From: Vibrio sp. 14G-20
Lineage (GTDB): Bacteria > Pseudomonadota > Gammaproteobacteria > Enterobacterales > Vibrionaceae
Direction: 5' to 3'
NCBI RefSeq assembly: GCF_026241515.1
Contig: NZ_JAPHPW010000018.1
Location: 29,130-93,129, forward strand
DNA length: 64,000 nucleotides
Shown here one piece after another: positions 10,101 to 18,850 of this stretch. Each line of letters opens with the position of its first letter. Positions within the stretch are counted from its first letter, which is position 1. The translations under genes and the position numbers were made by a program. Under the pieces are notes generated by a model that had not been told where the DNA came from, ran no database searches, and saw only the letters and a program-made list of their open reading frames with translations.

Positions 10101-11954
10101 AAGCACATTCGTATGCAAGCGGCGTTTAACCACATGCACATCTTCATTGACCCGAACCCAGATTCAGCATCAAGCTGGGTAGAGCGTGATCGTCTGTTTA
10201 ATCTGCCTCGCTCAAGCTGGGAAGATTACAATAAAGACCTGATTTCTCAAGGTGGTGGCATCTTCTCTCGTCGAGCGAAGTCCATCCATTTGACACCTGA
10301 AATTCAGAAAATGCTGGGCACCAAGAAAGCATCAATGGCACCCAATGACTTGATCAAAGCGATCTTGTCTATGCAGGTTGATCTACTTTGGAACGGCGGT
10401 ATTGGTACTTACGTTAAGTCTTCTAGCGAGACTCATACTGATGTGGGTGACCGTGCAAATGACGTGCTACGTATCGACGGCCGTGACTTGAAAGCTAAGG
10501 TTGTTGGTGAAGGCGGTAACTTAGGTATGACTCAACTGGGTCGTATCGAATACGCACTTACCGGTGGCCGAGTTAATACCGACTTCGTTGATAACGTTGG
10601 TGGTGTTGACTGTTCGGATAACGAAGTAAACATTAAGATCTTCTTGAATGGTTTGGTGTCAAACGGCGATCTTACTGTCAAGCAACGTAACCAAGTGCTT
10701 GAGTCGATGGAAGACGAAGTTGGCGAAATCGTACTAGATGATGCGTACTGCCAAGCTGAGTCAATCTCTGTTACTGAGCATCAAGGTGTTGGCTTAGTGA
10801 AAGAGCAAATCCGCTTCATTCACACAATGGAGAAAGCAGGGTACTTGGACCGCGGTTTGGAATACATTCCAGATGACGAAACGCTTCTAGAGCGTGAGAA
10901 ACAAGGCCAAGCACTAACAAGACCAGAACTATCAGTATTGATTGCTTACGGCAAAATGGTACTGAAAGAAGATCTTGTGAGCGATGATATTGCGAATGAT
11001 GAGTTTCATGCTCAACAGTTAATGCAATACTTCCCAACTGAGTTACGACGTAACTATTCTCAACACATGGATAACCATCCACTGCGTGCTGAAATCATCG
11101 CGACAGCACTTGCAAATCAAATGGTTAACGAGATGGGTTGTAACTTCGTGACTCGTTTGCAAGAAGAGACGGGCGCAAACATTGTTGATATTGCAAATGC
11201 TTACGCGGCATCTCGTGAGATCTACGGTTTGGGCAAAGTGCTTAAGAGCATTCGTGAACTGGATAATATCTCAAGTTCTGAGGCTCAATACGAGTTGCTT
11301 TACCACGTGCGCCGCACATTGCGTCGTCTAGCGCGTTGGTTACTAAGAAACCGTACCGGTAAACAGTCAGTGAATGCATTGATTGAATTGTACCAAGGTG
11401 ATGTGGTGGCTATTACTGAGAAACTGGATGAAAACCTGGTAGCTTCAGAAGTAGAAGAGCACCAAGCAATGGCTCAGGTATGGATTGACCAGGGTGTAAC
11501 AGCAGAACTGGCGAATTCAGTGGCTCGTTTGTCTAGTTTGTACTCAGCACTGGATATATCTACAGTGGCTCGTGAAACGGGTAAAACAGTACAACAAGCG
11601 TCTAAGCTTTACTTCAACCTTGGCGACCGTTTGTCATTGCACTGGTTCTTGAAGCAAATCAATGGCCAAGCTGTAGACAACAACTGGCAAGCACTGGCGC
11701 GTGCAGCATTTAGAGAAGATCTGGATTGGCAACAACGTCAGTTAACCGGCCAAGTACTTAACTGTGGTTGTGCTTCAGACATCGATGTGATTAAAGCGCT
11801 TGATGACTGGATGGAAAGTAACTCTGTTTCTCTACATCGTTGGGAAAGCATCCTAAACGAATTCAAAGTGGGTTCTGTTCATGAGTTTGCTAAATTCTCA
11901 GTAGCACTGCGTGAATTGATGCTGTTGAATCTAAACTGTATGTCGAAAGACTAG
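7113..11954 (+). CDS. gdhB: NAD-specific glutamate dehydrogenase, large (180-kDa) type
   Basis: This enzyme oxidatively deaminates glutamate to 2-oxoglutarate and ammonia with NAD+. The 1613-aa product belongs to the very large GDH class (L-GDH, about 1,500-1,650 aa) with long N-terminal regulatory ACT-like regions. The core shows GGLRWSDRQEDFRTE and PVGAKGGFV near residues 810-855, then a Rossmann region (KAKVVGEGGNLGMTQLGR) near 1130. The ATG at 7113 is preceded by TGGAGTG and is preferred to the TTG at 7098. The gene is monocistronic, with its own terminator. The name gdhB follows usage in Pseudomonas. Confidence 0.93.
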   Translation: MTARETVVPVLLEKVYKLIQDKLDLAHRPLVTQLAQHLFSNVSHDDLTQRNESDLYGAVVSLWHHINEKKADEISVRVFNPTVSRQGWQSTHTIVEIVVPDSPFLVDSVKMALTRLDLSSHLMLHNPTQISRSDKGSVVGVSNNEGAFQSLFHIEVDRLSSKAEMTALKTELLDIFTDTGLVVNDWLQMVERLEEVTNQVEEQKETIPVDGQRFDETLAFLRWLGEHNFTFMGYKEYDLVSVNGDTELQPTKEQGLGLFANSDRVRNVKLSEFSDSARLEAKKPYVLIVTKGNTASRIHRPAYNDYIGIKKFDKNGKVIGEHRFTGLYTSAVYNQTVETIPLVREKVERILDASGYRKGSYSYKALHNILENYPRDELLQAREEELLEVGTGVVQMQDRDLLRLFVRKDPFGRFFSCMVYVTKDRYNTELRRQTQRILKQYFGCEEEVEFTTYFSESPLARTHYIVRVDNNNMDVDVKTIEQNLMEVSSTWDDRLSESIVANFGESKGLPLSKEYMRAFPRSYKEDMMPGSAVADIERLEALSEDNKLGMLFYRPQEEAADSKAVRLKLFYHSDEPIHLSDVMPMLENFGLRVIGESPYEVRKTNGVTYWILDFSMLHKSDKTIDLREARDLFQQAFAAIWAGELDSDGFNRLVLGAGLSGREISILRAYARYMRQVGFPFSQQYIEDTLSHYPDLAKGLVSLFGKRFDPKLKGSAKGQQDLIKKITEQLDHVESLDDDRIIRRYMEMITATLRTNYYQLDDNKQSKPWLALKMRPSEIPDIPAPVPAFEIFVYAPDIEGVHLRGGKVARGGLRWSDRQEDFRTEILGLVKAQQVKNTVIVPVGAKGGFVCKRQHMMSGRDEIFAEGQRCYKRFIRALLDVSDNIIEGEVIPPKSVVRHDEDDPYLVVAADKGTATFSDLANSVAEEYNFWLGDAFASGGSNGYDHKAMGITAKGGWESVKRHFREMGINCQSTDFTAIGVGDMAGDVFGNGMLLSKHIRMQAAFNHMHIFIDPNPDSASSWVERDRLFNLPRSSWEDYNKDLISQGGGIFSRRAKSIHLTPEIQKMLGTKKASMAPNDLIKAILSMQVDLLWNGGIGTYVKSSSETHTDVGDRANDVLRIDGRDLKAKVVGEGGNLGMTQLGRIEYALTGGRVNTDFVDNVGGVDCSDNEVNIKIFLNGLVSNGDLTVKQRNQVLESMEDEVGEIVLDDAYCQAESISVTEHQGVGLVKEQIRFIHTMEKAGYLDRGLEYIPDDETLLEREKQGQALTRPELSVLIAYGKMVLKEDLVSDDIANDEFHAQQLMQYFPTELRRNYSQHMDNHPLRAEIIATALANQMVNEMGCNFVTRLQEETGANIVDIANAYAASREIYGLGKVLKSIRELDNISSSEAQYELLYHVRRTLRRLARWLLRNRTGKQSVNALIELYQGDVVAITEKLDENLVASEVEEHQAMAQVWIDQGVTAELANSVARLSSLYSALDISTVARETGKTVQQASKLYFNLGDRLSLHWFLKQINGQAVDNNWQALARAAFREDLDWQQRQLTGQVLNCGCASDIDVIKALDDWMESNSVSLHRWESILNEFKVGSVHEFAKFSVALRELMLLNLNCMSKD

Positions 11955-12266
11955 TTACTAGATAAGACGAAAAAGTATAAGGGCAGGCCATCAGGTCTGC
12001 CTTTTTCGTTTGGCTAAACAATTTTCGATAAATTAACTATTCGTACAAGTCTCACTGTATTTAGTGAGCTGGTGGCAGAAGAGGTATAAGGAATATTCCC
12101 AATAGATAATCAGAGCTTGAAACGGTAACGTTTGCTTAATAATGAACCTCATTCGTCAGCAAACTCGATTATCTTACCCTTACAGACAGTAATAGATTGA
12201 ATAGTTGGGTAAATAAGTAAATAATATCGCCCCGTTTACACGGCGCTTTTTTCTATCGGAGGCACA
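11955..12266. other. Intergenic region gdhB-pyrD
   Basis: 312 bp without a gene. It contains the gdhB terminator at 11982-12006 (GGCAGGCC/GGTCTGCC plus T run), then AT-rich sequence with a small CTCAC/GTGAG hairpin near 12050. A TCGGAGG ribosome-binding site lies just before pyrD. No other structure stood out. Confidence 0.6.
11982..12006 (+). terminator. Rho-independent terminator of gdhB
   Basis: GGCAGGCC pairs with GGTCTGCC (one G-U) around an ATCA loop, followed by five T. Confidence 0.8.
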
Positions 12267-13277
12267 ATGCTTTACCGTCTAGCCAGAACTGGCTTTTTCC
12301 AACTTGATGCCGAAAAGGCTCATGATCTTGCAATTCAAAATTTCAAACGCTTCACCGGCACACCTATTGATCTTTTGTATCGCCAACAATTACCTCACCG
12401 ACCTGTAGAGTGCATGGGTCTTACTTTTAAAAACCCAGTTGGCCTTGCTGCCGGCCTAGACAAAAACGGCGAATGTATTGATGCATTTGGCGCAATGGGT
12501 TTTGGTTTTGTAGAAGTAGGGACTGTTACTCCTCGTCCACAAGCAGGTAATGACAAACCTCGTTTATTCCGCCTTGTTGAAGCTGAAGGTATCATTAACC
12601 GCATGGGCTTTAACAACCTAGGCGTCGACAACCTTGTTGAGAATGTTAAGAAGTCGAACTACGACGGCATCTTAGGCATCAACATCGGTAAGAACAAAGA
12701 CACGCCAATTGAAAAGGGCGCAGAAGATTACATTATCTGTATGGAGAAGGTTTACCAATACGCGGGTTACATTGCGGTAAATATCTCTTCACCAAACACT
12801 CCAGGACTTCGTTCCCTACAATACGGCGAAGCTCTAGACGATCTATTGTCTGAACTTAAAACGAAACAATCTGAACTGGAAGAGAAGTATGGTAAATATG
12901 TGCCTCTTGCTCTTAAGATTGCTCCGGATCTAAGTGACGACGAAATCAGCCAAATTTGTGAATCATTGATCAAAAATAAGATCGATGGTGTGATCGCAAC
13001 AAACACAACATTGGATCGTTCAATCGTTGAAGGCATGAAGCATTGCGACGAAGCAGGTGGCCTAAGTGGACGTCCTGTTCAATCTCGCAGTACTGAAGTT
13101 GTTCGTAAACTTTATCAAGAGCTTGGTGACCAACTGCCGATCATCGGGGTAGGTGGTGTTGATTCGTATGTTGCTGCAAAAGAGAAAATGATGGCAGGCG
13201 CTAAGCTTGTACAAGTTTACTCTGGTTTCATCTACAAAGGCCCAGGCCTAGTTGGCGACATCGTTAAAAATCTATAA
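12267..13277 (+). CDS. pyrD: Dihydroorotate dehydrogenase, quinone-dependent (class 2)
   Basis: PyrD oxidises dihydroorotate to orotate in pyrimidine synthesis, is FMN-dependent, and passes electrons to membrane quinones. The 336-aa product shows the class-2 layout. A short N-terminal membrane-associating helix (MLYRLARTGFFQLDAEKAHDLA) is followed by the FMN/substrate segment GLAAGLDKNGECIDAFGAMGFGFVEVGTVTP. NRMGFNN comes next, then the catalytic serine loop NISSPNTPG near 172-180 and the phosphate-binding GGVDS near the C-terminus. Length equals that of E. coli PyrD. Confidence 0.96.
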   Translation: MLYRLARTGFFQLDAEKAHDLAIQNFKRFTGTPIDLLYRQQLPHRPVECMGLTFKNPVGLAAGLDKNGECIDAFGAMGFGFVEVGTVTPRPQAGNDKPRLFRLVEAEGIINRMGFNNLGVDNLVENVKKSNYDGILGINIGKNKDTPIEKGAEDYIICMEKVYQYAGYIAVNISSPNTPGLRSLQYGEALDDLLSELKTKQSELEEKYGKYVPLALKIAPDLSDDEISQICESLIKNKIDGVIATNTTLDRSIVEGMKHCDEAGGLSGRPVQSRSTEVVRKLYQELGDQLPIIGVGGVDSYVAAKEKMMAGAKLVQVYSGFIYKGPGLVGDIVKNL

Positions 13278-13372
13278 GCGGTAATTGCTTTTATTTTTGA
13301 AAAGCGACAATCTGGCATCGTCTTACTAAAAGAGACACTGTAACTCACTGAGTTGTAGAGAAAAGCGATAAG

Positions 13373-13401
13373 AAAGAGGAATTCATTTCCTCTTTTTTTT
13401 T
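13373..13401 (+). terminator. Rho-independent terminator of pyrD
   Basis: AAAGAGGAA pairs with TTCCTCTTT and is followed by a long T run; it lies about 95 bp after the pyrD stop. Confidence 0.8.
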
Positions 13402-13482
13402 GCCTATTGCTCAGTAAAATTACTGTAATTGAAGGTAATTTTGCGTTTTACCTAATGGAATGGTTCAACAGTGTGAGACGAA

Positions 13483-14031
13483 ATGATGCTTAAACCTAGC
13501 GATACATGGAGTTGGTATTATGATGAGCAGCAATGTTCATTAATGCTAAACCTCGGAGAGGATATGATTTTCAAAACGAATCTGGTCCGCAATAAGCTGG
13601 TGGACTGCGCGTTTAGAGATAATGAATTCACCGTTGATGACGCATCTTCATACCAAACCTTCAAAGAACAAATTTCTGGCTTAGAACTGTCTGAGCCTCG
13701 TCAAGCTGAATTAGCACTCTATTGTGTGGCAGCAAAGCGCTTCCATAAGCCTGTACAGCCTAAGAGTTGGTTCTTCGACTCACAAGGCGCTGGCCATGAA
13801 TATCCTCAGGAAGGGGATATTGTACAAATGAATAACGAGCATAGCTTAGGCTATTTCATTGTATTAGAAGTGGGAGAGTGTGCGAGTCTATGCGCATTTG
13901 TCGACCTAGAAGAGTTCCTGTTAACGCCTTCAAAAGGGCTTCGATTTGGAGACTCAATAAAGGTGATGCACGATAGAATGATAGACGCGAACGCTATTCT
14001 TCATCAAACGCACATTGCGATGGTCGGTTAG
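13483..14031 (+). CDS. zapC: Cell division protein ZapC
   Basis: ZapC binds FtsZ and stabilises the Z-ring. The 182-aa product matches the family from its first residues (MMLKPSDTWSWYYDE; E. coli begins MRIKPDDNWRWYYDE). It continues with the LxxPRQAELALYCVAAKRF and PKSWFF segments. The position right after pyrD is the usual gammaproteobacterial order. I kept the first of two adjacent ATGs because it aligns residue for residue with E. coli ZapC. Confidence 0.9.
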   Translation: MMLKPSDTWSWYYDEQQCSLMLNLGEDMIFKTNLVRNKLVDCAFRDNEFTVDDASSYQTFKEQISGLELSEPRQAELALYCVAAKRFHKPVQPKSWFFDSQGAGHEYPQEGDIVQMNNEHSLGYFIVLEVGECASLCAFVDLEEFLLTPSKGLRFGDSIKVMHDRMIDANAILHQTHIAMVG

Positions 14032-14095
14032 CCTTTCAATCTAAACCATCATTTCTCACACACATCGCAACGCGTGAACCTGTCAAATCTTCCCC

Positions 14096-14121
14096 AAAAT
14101 CGGCTTAATAGCCGATTTTTT
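14096..14121 (+). terminator. Rho-independent terminator of zapC
   Basis: AAAATCGGCT pairs with AGCCGATTTT around TAAT, followed by a T run. Confidence 0.85.
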
Positions 14122-14540
14122 TGTGCCTAAAAAACCTCATCCTGATAAATACATCACTGCTCAACCATTTAAATAGTGAACTTACGACTATTTTTTCACC
14201 TTAATTTCTGCCTGTTTTTATCGCTAGAAGTGTAATTTACCTATCTTTATTCCCTGTTTTCGCCCATTTGTAGCTAACTTTCACCTATAAATCTCACTTG
14301 GTATATACCAATTCAAAGGTGAATATAAATTCACATTGTCGTTTTGAGCAGTATTGGGTCATGAATCGTGTTGGATTGATAAGTCTTATGTTCTAAGGGT
14401 GTGTGGGTAAGCGATCGCTTCAAGGCTGTGCGTTTGCTAGCCAGTTAGAAGAAAGATTCAATGAAAAGACGCGTTTAGTGTGATGCTCTAGTTACAAATT
14501 CAGGTATAATCGAGCTCATTTTTATCAATAAAAGAACACT
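14122..14540. other. Intergenic region upstream of rlmL
   Basis: About 420 bp of AT-rich sequence with no credible gene. A perfect 14-bp palindrome TTGGTATATACCAA lies at 14298-14311 and could be an operator. A likely rlmL promoter lies near 14500, where GGTATAATCGAG resembles an extended -10 element. Confidence 0.5.
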
Positions 14541-16661
14541 ATGAATCAATATCTAGCGGTTACCTCAAATGGCCTTGAGAATTTATTAGTTGAAGAACTA
14601 ACCCAACTAGGGATTACAAACGCAAAACCTGTTCAAGCAGGTGTTAAATTCAAAGCCACCAATGAGCAAATTTATCGTTGTTGTTTGTGGAGCCGTTTGG
14701 CTTCTCGATTTGTACGTGTCCTTTCTGAATTCACTTGTATGGACGACATGGATTTGTACCTATCAACCACTGCGGTTAACTGGGTAAATCAATTCCATAG
14801 CTCTAAACGTTTTGTTGTTGACTTCAATGGTACAAACAACGAAATCCGTAATAGCCAATACGGTGCAATGAAAGTAAAAGATGCCGTTGTTGATTGCTTC
14901 GAGAAGAAGTCTCTACCTCGTCCTTCTATCAGCAAAGAGAACCCAGACATCCGAATTCACGTTCGTCTACACCGTGATAAAGCGATTCTTGGTGTTGATA
15001 TGGTGGGCAGCGGTCTTCACCAACGTGGTTACCGTCCCGAATCAGGTCGCGCACCTCTGCGTGAAACTCTTGCTGCAGCGATTCTTCTTCGTAGTGGTTG
15101 GGATGCGACTAAGCCTTTCCTAGACCCTATGTGTGGTTCAGGTACGTTAGTGATTGAAGCGGCAATGATGGCTGCAAATATGGCTCCAGGTGTTAAACGA
15201 CTAAAGTGGTGTTTTGAATCACTAGAAGACTTCGAACCAGAGCTATGGGCTGAAGTGAAAGCTGAAGCGAACGTTCAAGGTCGTCGTGGTGTTAAGAAAG
15301 TAGAATGTAAGTTCTATGGCTATGACAATGACGAACGCATGATCAAAACAGCGCGTGACAATGCTCGTCGTGCTGGTGTTGAGGAGCTGATTGAATTCGA
15401 AGTAGGTGATGCAGCAAAACTTAAACGCCCTACAGAGTTTACTGATGGTGTGATTGTTTCTAACCCACCTTATGGTGAGCGTCTTGGTACAGAGCCGGGT
15501 CTTATTGCTCTTTACACAGCGTTCGGCGCGCAGCTTAAAGCTGAATTTGGTGGTTGTAACGCGTCTATCTTCTCTAGTTCAGATGAACTACTTAGCTGCT
15601 TACGCATGCGTGCAGATAAACAGTTCAAATTGAATAACGGTGCGTTACCGTGTCACCAAAAGAACTACTCAATTTCAGATCGTCCGATGTCAGAACGTCC
15701 AACGGGCGAGCAAGAGCAGCTAATTGCACCTGATTTCGCGAACCGTCTTAAAAAGAACATCGGCAAGATCGGTAAGTGGGCTAAGAAAGAGCAACTAGAT
15801 TGCTACCGTATCTACGATGCTGACTTACCAGAATACAATGTAGCGATTGACGTATACCCGGGTCACCTTGTAATTCAAGAATACGCAGCACCGAAAGATG
15901 TGCCGGAAGACAAAGCTAAGCGTCGCTTAACCGATATCATCCGTGTTTCTATTCAAGTAACTGGCGTTGAAGCAAACAACGTCGTGCTTAAGGTTCGTAA
16001 GAAACAGAAGGGTCGTTCTCAATACCAGAAGATGGCTCAAGATTCATCTAACCTAGAAGTGAACGAGTACGGCGTTAAGCTGATTGTTAATCTTCATGAT
16101 TACCTTGATACAGGCTTGTTCCTAGATCATAAGATCACTCGTCGTCGTATCGGTGAGATGGCTGCAGGTAAAGATTTCCTAAACCTGTTTGCTTACACTG
16201 GTAGTGCATCTGTTCATGCTGCTGTGGGTGGCGCTCGCTCTACAACAACGGTTGACATGTCGAATACCTACCTTGAGTGGGCAAAACAGAACATGGAGCT
16301 TAATGGCCGTGTTGGTCGTCAACATCAGTTTGTTCAAGCTGACTGCTTACAGTGGTTGGTTAAAGAGCAGGGTTCTTATGACCTAATCTTTATTGATCCA
16401 CCTACGTTCTCAAACTCTAAGCGTATGGATCAATCTTTCGATGTTCAACGTGATCACATTCAGTTGATGGAAAACCTTAAGCGTCTTCTTCGTGAAGAAG
16501 GCACGATTGTGTTCTCTAACAACAAGCGTCACTTCAAAATGGACTTGGAAGCTCTCGATGAGTTAGGTCTTAAGGCTCAGAACATCTCAGCTAAGACACT
16601 TCCTTTGGACTTCTCTCGCAACAAGCACATTCATAACTGCTGGTTGATTACACATAAGTAG
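14541..16661 (+). CDS. rlmL: Bifunctional 23S rRNA methyltransferase RlmKL (m2G2445 / m7G2069)
   Basis: The 706-aa protein fuses two SAM-dependent methyltransferases. The N-terminal THUMP domain (about 45-155) leads into the RlmL N2-guanine methylase with DPMCGSGTLVIEAAM and the catalytic NPPYGER near residue 307. The second half is the RlmK-type domain with NLFAYTGSASVHAA and DPPTFSNS near 618. Both active-site motifs are intact. Length matches E. coli RlmL (702 aa). The next gene starts 25 bp downstream. Confidence 0.96.
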   Translation: MNQYLAVTSNGLENLLVEELTQLGITNAKPVQAGVKFKATNEQIYRCCLWSRLASRFVRVLSEFTCMDDMDLYLSTTAVNWVNQFHSSKRFVVDFNGTNNEIRNSQYGAMKVKDAVVDCFEKKSLPRPSISKENPDIRIHVRLHRDKAILGVDMVGSGLHQRGYRPESGRAPLRETLAAAILLRSGWDATKPFLDPMCGSGTLVIEAAMMAANMAPGVKRLKWCFESLEDFEPELWAEVKAEANVQGRRGVKKVECKFYGYDNDERMIKTARDNARRAGVEELIEFEVGDAAKLKRPTEFTDGVIVSNPPYGERLGTEPGLIALYTAFGAQLKAEFGGCNASIFSSSDELLSCLRMRADKQFKLNNGALPCHQKNYSISDRPMSERPTGEQEQLIAPDFANRLKKNIGKIGKWAKKEQLDCYRIYDADLPEYNVAIDVYPGHLVIQEYAAPKDVPEDKAKRRLTDIIRVSIQVTGVEANNVVLKVRKKQKGRSQYQKMAQDSSNLEVNEYGVKLIVNLHDYLDTGLFLDHKITRRRIGEMAAGKDFLNLFAYTGSASVHAAVGGARSTTTVDMSNTYLEWAKQNMELNGRVGRQHQFVQADCLQWLVKEQGSYDLIFIDPPTFSNSKRMDQSFDVQRDHIQLMENLKRLLREEGTIVFSNNKRHFKMDLEALDELGLKAQNISAKTLPLDFSRNKHIHNCWLITHK

Positions 16662-16686
16662 TTAAGAGATTGTATAAGGATATATA

Positions 16687-16947
16687 GTGCTGACTCTCTA
16701 CAGTACAGAAGGGTGCCATCTATGTGAGATGGCATTCCAACTCACGGAACAGTTAAACATTAGCCATCACGTCAACGTTGTTGACATTGCATTTAATGAT
16801 GAGCTTTTTTCCCGTTACGGGGTCACTATTCCGGTACTCAAATTTGAAAGCTCTGACCTTTCTCAAAGCTCAGAGCTTAACTGGCCATTTGGCTTGTTAG
16901 AACTTAATGATTGGTTAAAGAAGAATGGCATTACTTACAATTCATAA
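16687..16947 (+). CDS. Glutaredoxin-family (DUF836-like) protein
   Basis: An 86-aa thioredoxin-fold protein that starts at GTG after a TAAGGA ribosome-binding site. It opens with LTLYSTEGCHLCEMA, a CxxC redox motif at the start of helix 1. It continues with VDIAFNDELFSRYGVTIPVLKF, where the cis-proline (TIPVL) loop is typical of the fold. It is therefore a small glutaredoxin-like redox protein of unknown partner. Its last 23 bp overlap the uup start, implying translational coupling in an rlmL-grx-uup operon. Confidence 0.85.
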   Translation: MLTLYSTEGCHLCEMAFQLTEQLNISHHVNVVDIAFNDELFSRYGVTIPVLKFESSDLSQSSELNWPFGLLELNDWLKKNGITYNS

Positions 16948-18841
16948 TGGGCAATTAGCGTTTGGCGATCACCCATTATTAGATCGTGCGGATTTCGCGC
17001 TGCAAGAAAACGAACGTGTGTGTTTAGTAGGACGCAATGGCGCGGGTAAGTCTACATTGATGAAGATCCTGTCTGGGAACATCATCATGGACGACGGCAA
17101 GATGCAAATCACACAAGATGTGGTTGTGTCTCGCCTTGAGCAAGATCCCCCGCGTAATGAGCAAGGTACAGTCTATGACTACGTTGCTGGTGGCTTAGCT
17201 GAAATTGGCGAGCAACTGAAGATCTATCATGATCTTTTGGATCTCATTGGTACTGACCCTAGTGAAAAGAACCTAAATCGTCTTACTCGCGTTCAAGAGC
17301 AGTTAGATCACGCAAACGCATGGCGTTTCGAAGATCGCGTAAGTAACGTAATGGCGGCGCTTAAGCTGACTGCTGAAACCAAACTGACCGATTTGTCTGG
17401 TGGTTGGCAACGTAAAGCGGCACTTGCTCGTGCACTAGTGTGTGATCCAGACGTTCTACTTCTAGACGAACCGACTAACCACCTGGATGTTGCGACTATT
17501 GAATGGTTAGAAGGCTTCCTGAAAGACTTCCGTGGTTCAATCATCTTTATCTCGCATGACCGTGCTTTCATAAAATCGATGGCAACACGTATCGTTGATC
17601 TTGATCGCGGCAAACTGAGCTCTTTCCCGGGTGATTACGAAAACTACCTATTAGAGAAAGAAGAAGCGTTGCGTGTTGAGGAAATGCAGAACGCTGAATT
17701 TGATAAAAAGCTTGCTCAAGAAGAAGTTTGGATTCGTCAGGGTATCAAAGCTCGTCGAACTCGTAATGAAGGCCGTGTGCGTGCTCTCAAGAAGCTGCGT
17801 GAAGAACGTATCAATCGTCGTGAAGTGCAGGGTAAAGCGGTCATCCAGATTGATGATGGTCAACGCTCAGGCAAGATTGTATTCGAAGCGGAAAATCTTA
17901 ACTTTGGTTTTGAAGGCAAAGAGATTGTTAAAGACTTTAGCTTCAACATCATGCGTGGCGATCGTATTGCTCTGATCGGTCCTAATGGCTGTGGTAAGAG
18001 TACGGTACTTAAACTGCTTCTCGATCAACTTAAGCCAGATTCAGGCCGTCTACATTGTGGTACTAAGCTTGAAGTCGCTTACTTCGACCAATACCGCGAA
18101 ATCTTAGACCCTGAGAAGTCGGTTATCGATAACCTTGCTGATGGTAAGCAAGAGGTGACTGTAGGCGGACGTGAGCGTCATGCACTAAGCTATCTACAAG
18201 ATTTCTTATTCTCTCCTAAACGTGCTCGCACTCCTGTTAAAGCGCTGTCTGGTGGTGAGAAAAACCGTCTGTTATTAGCTCGTATCTTCCTTAAGTCGAA
18301 TAACTTATTGATTCTCGATGAGCCAACCAACGATCTAGATATCGAAACTTTGGAACTTTTAGAAGATTTGCTTGCCAACTATCAGGGTACACTTCTTTTA
18401 GTGAGCCACGATCGTCAGTTTGTTGATAATACGGTGATGACAAGTTGGATCTTTGAAGGTAATGGCGTTATTGAAGAATTTGTTGGTGGTTACCATGATG
18501 CTCAGCAGCAAAGAAAGCAGGCATTAGATTACCGACAGGTTGAAAAGCCATCAAAGCCTGAGAAAGTAGTTGAGGAAACTCCCAAAACTGCGCCAGTGAA
18601 GGCTAAACCTAAGAAGTTATCGTATAAGCTACAACGAGAATTAGAAGCGCTACCAATGCGCTTGGAAGAATTGGAAACTCAAATTGAAACTCTTCAGGAA
18701 GAAGTCAACGATCCAAGCTTCTTTTCAAAACCTGTAGAGCAGACACAACCAGTATTAGATAAGCTATCTGCAGCAGAGCAGGAGCTTGAAGTCGCTTTTG
18801 AGCGCTGGGAAGAGCTCGAGGCACTACAACAGGAAAGTTAA
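16925..18841 (+). CDS. uup: ABC-F ATPase Uup
   Basis: Uup is a soluble ABC-F ATPase with two nucleotide-binding domains. It binds branched DNA and ribosomes and affects precise transposon excision. The 638-aa product has two Walker A motifs (GRNGAGKST and GPNGCGKST) and two signature motifs (LSGGWQRKAALAR and LSGGEKNRLLLAR). It has Walker B motifs LLLDEPTNHLD and LILDEPTNDLD and a charged interdomain linker. The C-terminal coiled-coil domain (about 560-635), which defines Uup within ABC-F, is present. The ATG lies inside the preceding glutaredoxin-like gene. Confidence 0.94.
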   Translation: MALLTIHNGQLAFGDHPLLDRADFALQENERVCLVGRNGAGKSTLMKILSGNIIMDDGKMQITQDVVVSRLEQDPPRNEQGTVYDYVAGGLAEIGEQLKIYHDLLDLIGTDPSEKNLNRLTRVQEQLDHANAWRFEDRVSNVMAALKLTAETKLTDLSGGWQRKAALARALVCDPDVLLLDEPTNHLDVATIEWLEGFLKDFRGSIIFISHDRAFIKSMATRIVDLDRGKLSSFPGDYENYLLEKEEALRVEEMQNAEFDKKLAQEEVWIRQGIKARRTRNEGRVRALKKLREERINRREVQGKAVIQIDDGQRSGKIVFEAENLNFGFEGKEIVKDFSFNIMRGDRIALIGPNGCGKSTVLKLLLDQLKPDSGRLHCGTKLEVAYFDQYREILDPEKSVIDNLADGKQEVTVGGRERHALSYLQDFLFSPKRARTPVKALSGGEKNRLLLARIFLKSNNLLILDEPTNDLDIETLELLEDLLANYQGTLLLVSHDRQFVDNTVMTSWIFEGNGVIEEFVGGYHDAQQQRKQALDYRQVEKPSKPEKVVEETPKTAPVKAKPKKLSYKLQRELEALPMRLEELETQIETLQEEVNDPSFFSKPVEQTQPVLDKLSAAEQELEVAFERWEELEALQQES

Positions 18842-18850
18842 GAAGTAATA

